Shown here: positions 58,742 to 64,000 of the stretch, in pieces
How positions within the stretch are numbered: position 1 is the stretch's first letter
Layout of the letters: the number at the start of each line of letters is the position of its first letter
DNA from: Aporrectodea caliginosa
Lineage: Eukaryota; Annelida; Clitellata; Crassiclitellata; Lumbricidae
Assembly: GCA_020284085.1 (NCBI GenBank)
Contig: JACEVL010000144.1
Span: 2,510,001-2,574,000, forward strand
DNA: 64,000 bases
Direction of reading: 5' to 3'
Notes under the pieces: model-generated
Seen by the model: the letters and a program-made list of their open reading frames with translations, nothing else
The model's database searches: none
Told to the model about the DNA's origin: nothing
Position numbers and translations under genes: made by a program

Positions 58742-58800
58742 TAGATCACGCAAAACTATAATGATCCTTTTATAGAAAATGTTATGGAACTTTAAAAAAA

Positions 58801-61800
58801 TATTATGGGTCAATTGTTTATTCTGAACTTTTGTCTAACTGTAAAGGGAGATTTTAGAATGATGTCAGTGTTTTTTCAAACTTTTATTAAATGAATGTTT
58901 TTAGATATATTTCACTAGCTTTTCATGGCTAAATGAACAAAAGACAGAACTGAATGCTAAAAACTTAGAAATTGTGTTAACTAAGATTATATGCTCAACT
59001 GTTCGATATTATGTCGTTGTGGTCTATGTACAGTTGTACACCCGTGTGTGACTTCCGTTGAGAATGGACAAATGTATATTTCAACTGGTGGTACAAATAT
59101 ATAGCCTATAAGCTACAATGCTGATTGTCAACAGTTAGCCATTTGGACAAACTTTTGACTTGATTACGGCTTGGTTTCCGTGCGCCATCGTCTGATTCGG
59201 TGTGCATTAGACACCAACGCAAGAGAGGCTACTAATTACAATTACTAAGTGCGCTGCTTCCAGACAGCATTCCCCTTTGCATGAATGTTAGGCTATTTAG
59301 TTACCGATAAAATCATTTATAGATAATCAGAGGCAAGGCCATGCAGCGGCTTTATTGCAACGTGTAGGCCTACGTTAATATTAACTTATAAGGACTTTCT
59401 TTTAAATAGTTCCTTAATGTAGGCCTATGTGTGATAATAATACATGTATATCAAAGCAGAACTGGTTACAAATGTTTACTGTGTAGCATCCTTTTTTGTC
59501 TTTAATCAAACTGTGAAGAGATTTCTGATTTCGATGTGATTCACAATTTATTATTCTATGAATGGTTTAAAAAATTTGTTTTGACTTTCCATGGTTTATC
59601 GAACAAAGGGCATTATTGTTTGCTATATCTTCTAAAGTTGTTGTGCTTCATTTAAGTGAAATGATATTATGTCCCGCTTAGATCCACTTATTATAGTAGG
59701 TAATGCTCAACAGAAGCAAATCTTATTGGTTTTGTATCAACCCACTTCTGTTATGCATAGTCTATGAGCCATCTCCCGCATGAACAGCGTCTTCAGCGCC
59801 TCAGCCTGTCTCTTCCTCTGTTTCGGAAACGCCTGAAGACTATTTTATTGTTAATGACAGAACTGACTTGGGTCGGAAGCGCCTCTGAATCACCGAGTGG
59901 CGCTATATAAATGTTCAATTACAACTACAATATAATATATGTGTGAAGATAAATTAAAATTTCCTTCTAACGCTAACTGTATGTAAGTTTTTGAGTTAGC
60001 ACAACTGCTATGACGACAGTGTAACTTTTTGCCTAAGTTACATTTATTATAATGTAAATTATAAATGATTTTGAATACCGATATCATGGTTCGAACTTCT
60101 TCCGAACTTTTGTCAAAATGTTAAGGGAGATTTTAGAATGATGCTTAAAACTTAAAATTATTCTGTTAACTAAGATTATATGCTCAACTGAAACGAGATT
60201 ATGTCGTTGTGGCCTATATACAAACATGTGGGATTTCCGTTGAGAATGGACAAATGCATATTCCACTGAGATTCCAACTTATTCCAGTTGACGATACATG
60301 TGTTGTATTTAGCAAATATTGAACTACTAAACATTTTAATGCATTTTGTCCATGTTTTGAACTATAAAGAGGACCTGCACGAATCTCTACGGTTGCTATA
60401 ATAATTCTGTTGCCATTACCAACTTAACATAAATGTCTGTTGACGCTTTAATTGAGTTGTGATAATGTATAATTGAATTGGTTGATATTGTGTGGTCAAA
60501 ATGTTCGTTTTGTCATTTGCTAATTAAGTGTCACATGCACTCAGATGAAAATAGTATAAATAAATATCTAATTCAATGAGTTATTATTTGTGTATAGTTC
60601 TGATACTTACTTACAAGCATAACACTATAAATGCCATTGGCTTAGCTAAGTAAACTGTACTCCTGATTTGGCTAAACAGATGATTTTATATAGAACTTGC
60701 GCAATAACTATATAGGGAACCCCACATTCGTTCAATGTCCTTCATGGTTGAGAATGGATATCTCTTACGGTCGGCTTATAGTCAATCACAAATGACGCGA
60801 GCAGTTTATAGTCAAGTTTAGCATTGCTGTTTACCTGTAAATCAGCTTGGCAGCGTTATTACATAAGTATAACCTTGTGGTTCTGAGCTGAGAACCCGCA
60901 AACTGTAAATTTAACACAATAACGTGAACTGCAAAAGTCCTTTTCAGATGCAGCAGTTTATTTTACAGCAAACTAAATTATACACTTCAGTAATTGTAAT
61001 TAAATATCGGGGTAAGAGAGATGCCAACGGTATTTAGCTCATTACTTTACCGCTAGAGTTTTAATTGACTTAGGCCTAGTTAATAAAATCTTGATGTCAC
61101 AAGTAGAAGAATTGAGCATTATTAAAGTAATCTTTACTAAGAACATACAATTGTTTGGTGATTGGAGCATCTTGATCTCCAAGTAAGTTGCCAACAATGT
61201 TCTCTGGGGACGCAGATCTTTCCATTAGGCGCAGGTATAGTTCGACGTCTGTAATGTATATATATATATTCGTTTAATTGAATTCAATTGCTGACATACC
61301 GCAGACATTTACACGAGAGAACAAATGTCTAGAAAGTTAATAAAAATAAATCAAATCAAATCAAATAAACAAACAGTTAAAGAATTGATCGGTCATAGTC
61401 AGAAAGTGGGGGCCATGTTGAAGTGTCTGTACAGTACTCGGGAAGTGTAATTTCTGTCGTCCTTTGAATGAGACAGTGCATCTTCGAATAGCTTTTACAG
61501 TTAAGAAAGAAACAATCTTGTTTAATAAAGCATTAAACGCTGAAAACTCCGTTGTTCTTGACTAAAATCGAATTTAATTAAAGTGATTTCTCCATCGAAC
61601 TCTGATATTACGGATAATGGTTCAAATTTCTTCTTCTGTTAATATGTCGCTCCATGAGAAACTTTTGGCTCATTAAAGTTTTACTCTCACAATGGATCGG
61701 TTAGAAATTTAATGGTAAATGCAGCTAATTCCTAAAACATTATTCGTATGCCTTAAACTGATTTATCATTTATTCACAGCTTGTCTAGTCTTCTTTCTGT

Positions 61801-62045
61801 CTTGTAACCATGGCATAGAAGATCATTAATTAAACGAGACGCAACAACCTACGGCATTGCCTAAAGCATTGTGTTTTCTGATGCAGTGTTCTGTTGACAT
61901 TGCCATGTCCTAAAATAGAGTGTTTCGACACAACGTGTGCTTCTGACATTGTCGAGCGAACATTTGACTTGTCTGGAGTGTGCAGTGTATACTACAATGT
62001 ATCATGAATTTTTTAAAGATTAGCCGAAGTCAGCTACACAAGATT
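58801..62045 (+). repeat. Tandem duplication, unit 2
   Basis: Matches unit 1 block for block up to GCCGAAGTCAGCTAC near 62033. It has its own insert at about 61251-61465, with ATATATATAT and three AAATC units, that unit 1 lacks. Confidence 0.85.
59685..59945 (+). pseudogene. L2-like LINE ORF end in unit 2
   Basis: Same insertion as 55725-55985 but with more stops and small indels; ends GAGTGGCGCTATATAAATG. Confidence 0.8.
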
Positions 62046-62485
62046 TAATTCTAATAGGCCTACCTGAAATTTTACTGACTAATTAAAGTGCATTTTGACG
62101 GTTCAGAAAAGATCGTGAAGTTTATATTTCCGAGTATCTTAGGAATAAACAATGAGCTTGATAGTCTATAGATTAGATACGGATTAAAGTCGAGAAGGAT
62201 ATGCGCCTCTAAGCAGTTTCTCTCCGGTAGAGTCGCCATTTGAATTTGTGTTTGCATTATAATTCTCCGAAAGAAGAGATGCTGTCGTCATTCCTGGACT
62301 GATGCATATTCACAAAGCCTCTAGACTTCGGAGTGCTCGCTGACTGACGGGTGAACTATATTTGGCTAACAATATGAGTTAGCTGGGCAGGTCACGGTCT
62401 GTTTAATAGCTGTGCCAGATTTAGTCTATATAATAAGATAATTCTACAGCGCAAGACTTTCATAGTTGTAGGCCTACTCATTTTT
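62046..62485. other. No gene seen
   Basis: Single-copy within the window; no domain or repeat that I can name. Confidence 0.4.
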
Positions 62486-62489
62486 ACAG

Positions 62490-62575
62490 TTGATTATTAT
62501 TAAGAAGTATGTATACCAGAGTGCGGATATGCAATTGGTTTAATAAAGAGTATACTTACTCACTTACTTAATATG
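62490..62575 (+). mobile_element. LINE 3' tail with (ACTT)n end
   Basis: GTGCGGATATGCAATTGG, TTTAATAAAGAGTATACTTA and ACTT units closely match the tail at 43615-43671. Confidence 0.7.
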
Positions 62576-62639
62576 GCGCAACCAGCCTGGCGGCCCACTC
62601 TATTCCTTCTAACGCTTTGACTCCAATCGCTTTAGAGCT

Positions 62640-62790
62640 GCGTCTACACCCTAGGACTCTGCCTGGAAACATTCCTAACTAAACTTAAAACTGTTCCTTT
62701 GGGCGCGTTGGAGTCGGGAGCACCTCTGAGTAGTTTCTTTTAAGGGGTGCTATATAAATTCCCGAAAGAATGAATGAATAAATAGACTGC
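62640..62790 (+). mobile_element. L2-like LINE 3' end
   Basis: GGGAGCACCTCTGAGTAG, AAGGGGTGCTATATAAATTC and GAATGAATGAATAAAT follow in order. Confidence 0.75.
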
Positions 62791-63139
62791 TAACATTCTC
62801 GCCACCCAGAAAAGAAGAGCTGCAGAATACGTCAGCTTCAGTCCATATAGAACTTCGATGCCAGTTAATGGATGCATCTCTCATGGGCACCAAGGTTAGA
62901 ATATTTGTGACAGGTCTACGCTCATTGGAATCCTGTTGTGGAAAGAATAAAGTTAAGGATCCTCCTTCTTTGCTCGGGCCTCATCCGCCTGCTCCTCCAG
63001 CCAAACATAGGCTACATTCCGGATACATTTGTGCCAGTCCCAACACAGTCTTGACAATATAGGCCTACTTCTTAGTGTGGCTGTTCGAGAAAATATTCCT
63101 ATCCCTGGTTTCCGTACATCAGCACAAGAAAACTGTGCA

Positions 63140-63968
<829 letters not shown>

Positions 63969-64000
63969 AATAGACCTAAGCCTCGCTCGGATTTGCAATC

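Larger units (their letters stand above)
54925..58800 (+). repeat. Tandem duplication, unit 1 (about 3.9 kb)
   Basis: Starts TTATGGGTCAATTGTTTATT, as does unit 2 at 58801. The order of shared blocks matches: GACTTCCGTTGAGAATGG, an L2 tail, GACCTGCACGAATCTCTAC, CAGTGCATCTTC and CCTAAAGCATTGTGTTTTCT. The offset is 3876 at the start and about 3.9 kb later. Homology ends near 58110; the remaining 0.7 kb is unique to this unit. Confidence 0.85.

Overview
This is a eukaryotic, AT-rich, transposon-dense window, most likely from a marine invertebrate deuterostome. An echinoderm is my best guess: the word AGGCCTA recurs throughout, there are many L2/CR1-like LINE 3' ends finishing in GGCGCTATATAAAT plus a short microsatellite, and the one host-like gene is a lineage-type TRP channel. 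There is no bacterial-style operon, no CRISPR array, no rRNA gene and no multi-exon host gene that I can support. The species call is an inference.

Layout. 1-2.1 kb: nothing recognisable. 2.1-9.3 kb: a GACGTC-rich MITE candidate, a hAT element with a perfect 8-bp target duplication (3144-4597), a tRNA-derived SINE head, an internally deleted mariner element (6440-7243) and a SINE with a long ATT tail. 9.3-17.4 kb: sparse LINE tails, AT microsatellites and the C-terminus of a LINE reverse transcriptase. 17.4-20.9 kb: a first element with long AGGTCA-rich terminal inverted repeats. 21.3-23.4 kb: two more hAT elements with perfect 8-bp duplications and a strong hairpin. 23.4-27.9 kb: LINE and SINE remnants. 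27.9-31.2 kb: a higher-order repeat with a 15-bp minisatellite core. 31.2-34.6 kb: a 32-bp palindrome-containing satellite with embedded LINE tails. 34.9-38.7 kb: a second AGGTCA-rich TIR element, with 829-bp near-identical ends and a broken gene for an uncharacterised protein. 39.0-44.0 kb: a 5'-truncated copy of the TRP gene with its downstream flank, fused in frame to a LINE tail. 44-50.5 kb: LINEs, a foldback element, a telomere-like MITE and a BED-finger remnant. 51.06-52.88 kb: the TRP-like channel gene, intronless but with one frame change. 54.9-62.0 kb: a roughly 3.9-kb tandem duplication. 62-64 kb: LINE 3' ends and a roughly 490-bp AGT microsatellite.

The most interesting content is the pair of AGGTCA-repeat TIR elements. 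They share subterminal repeats, both carry a minus-strand gene, and the two fragments look like opposite ends of one large uncharacterised protein. The TRP duplication and the LINE-TRP chimeric reading frame come second.
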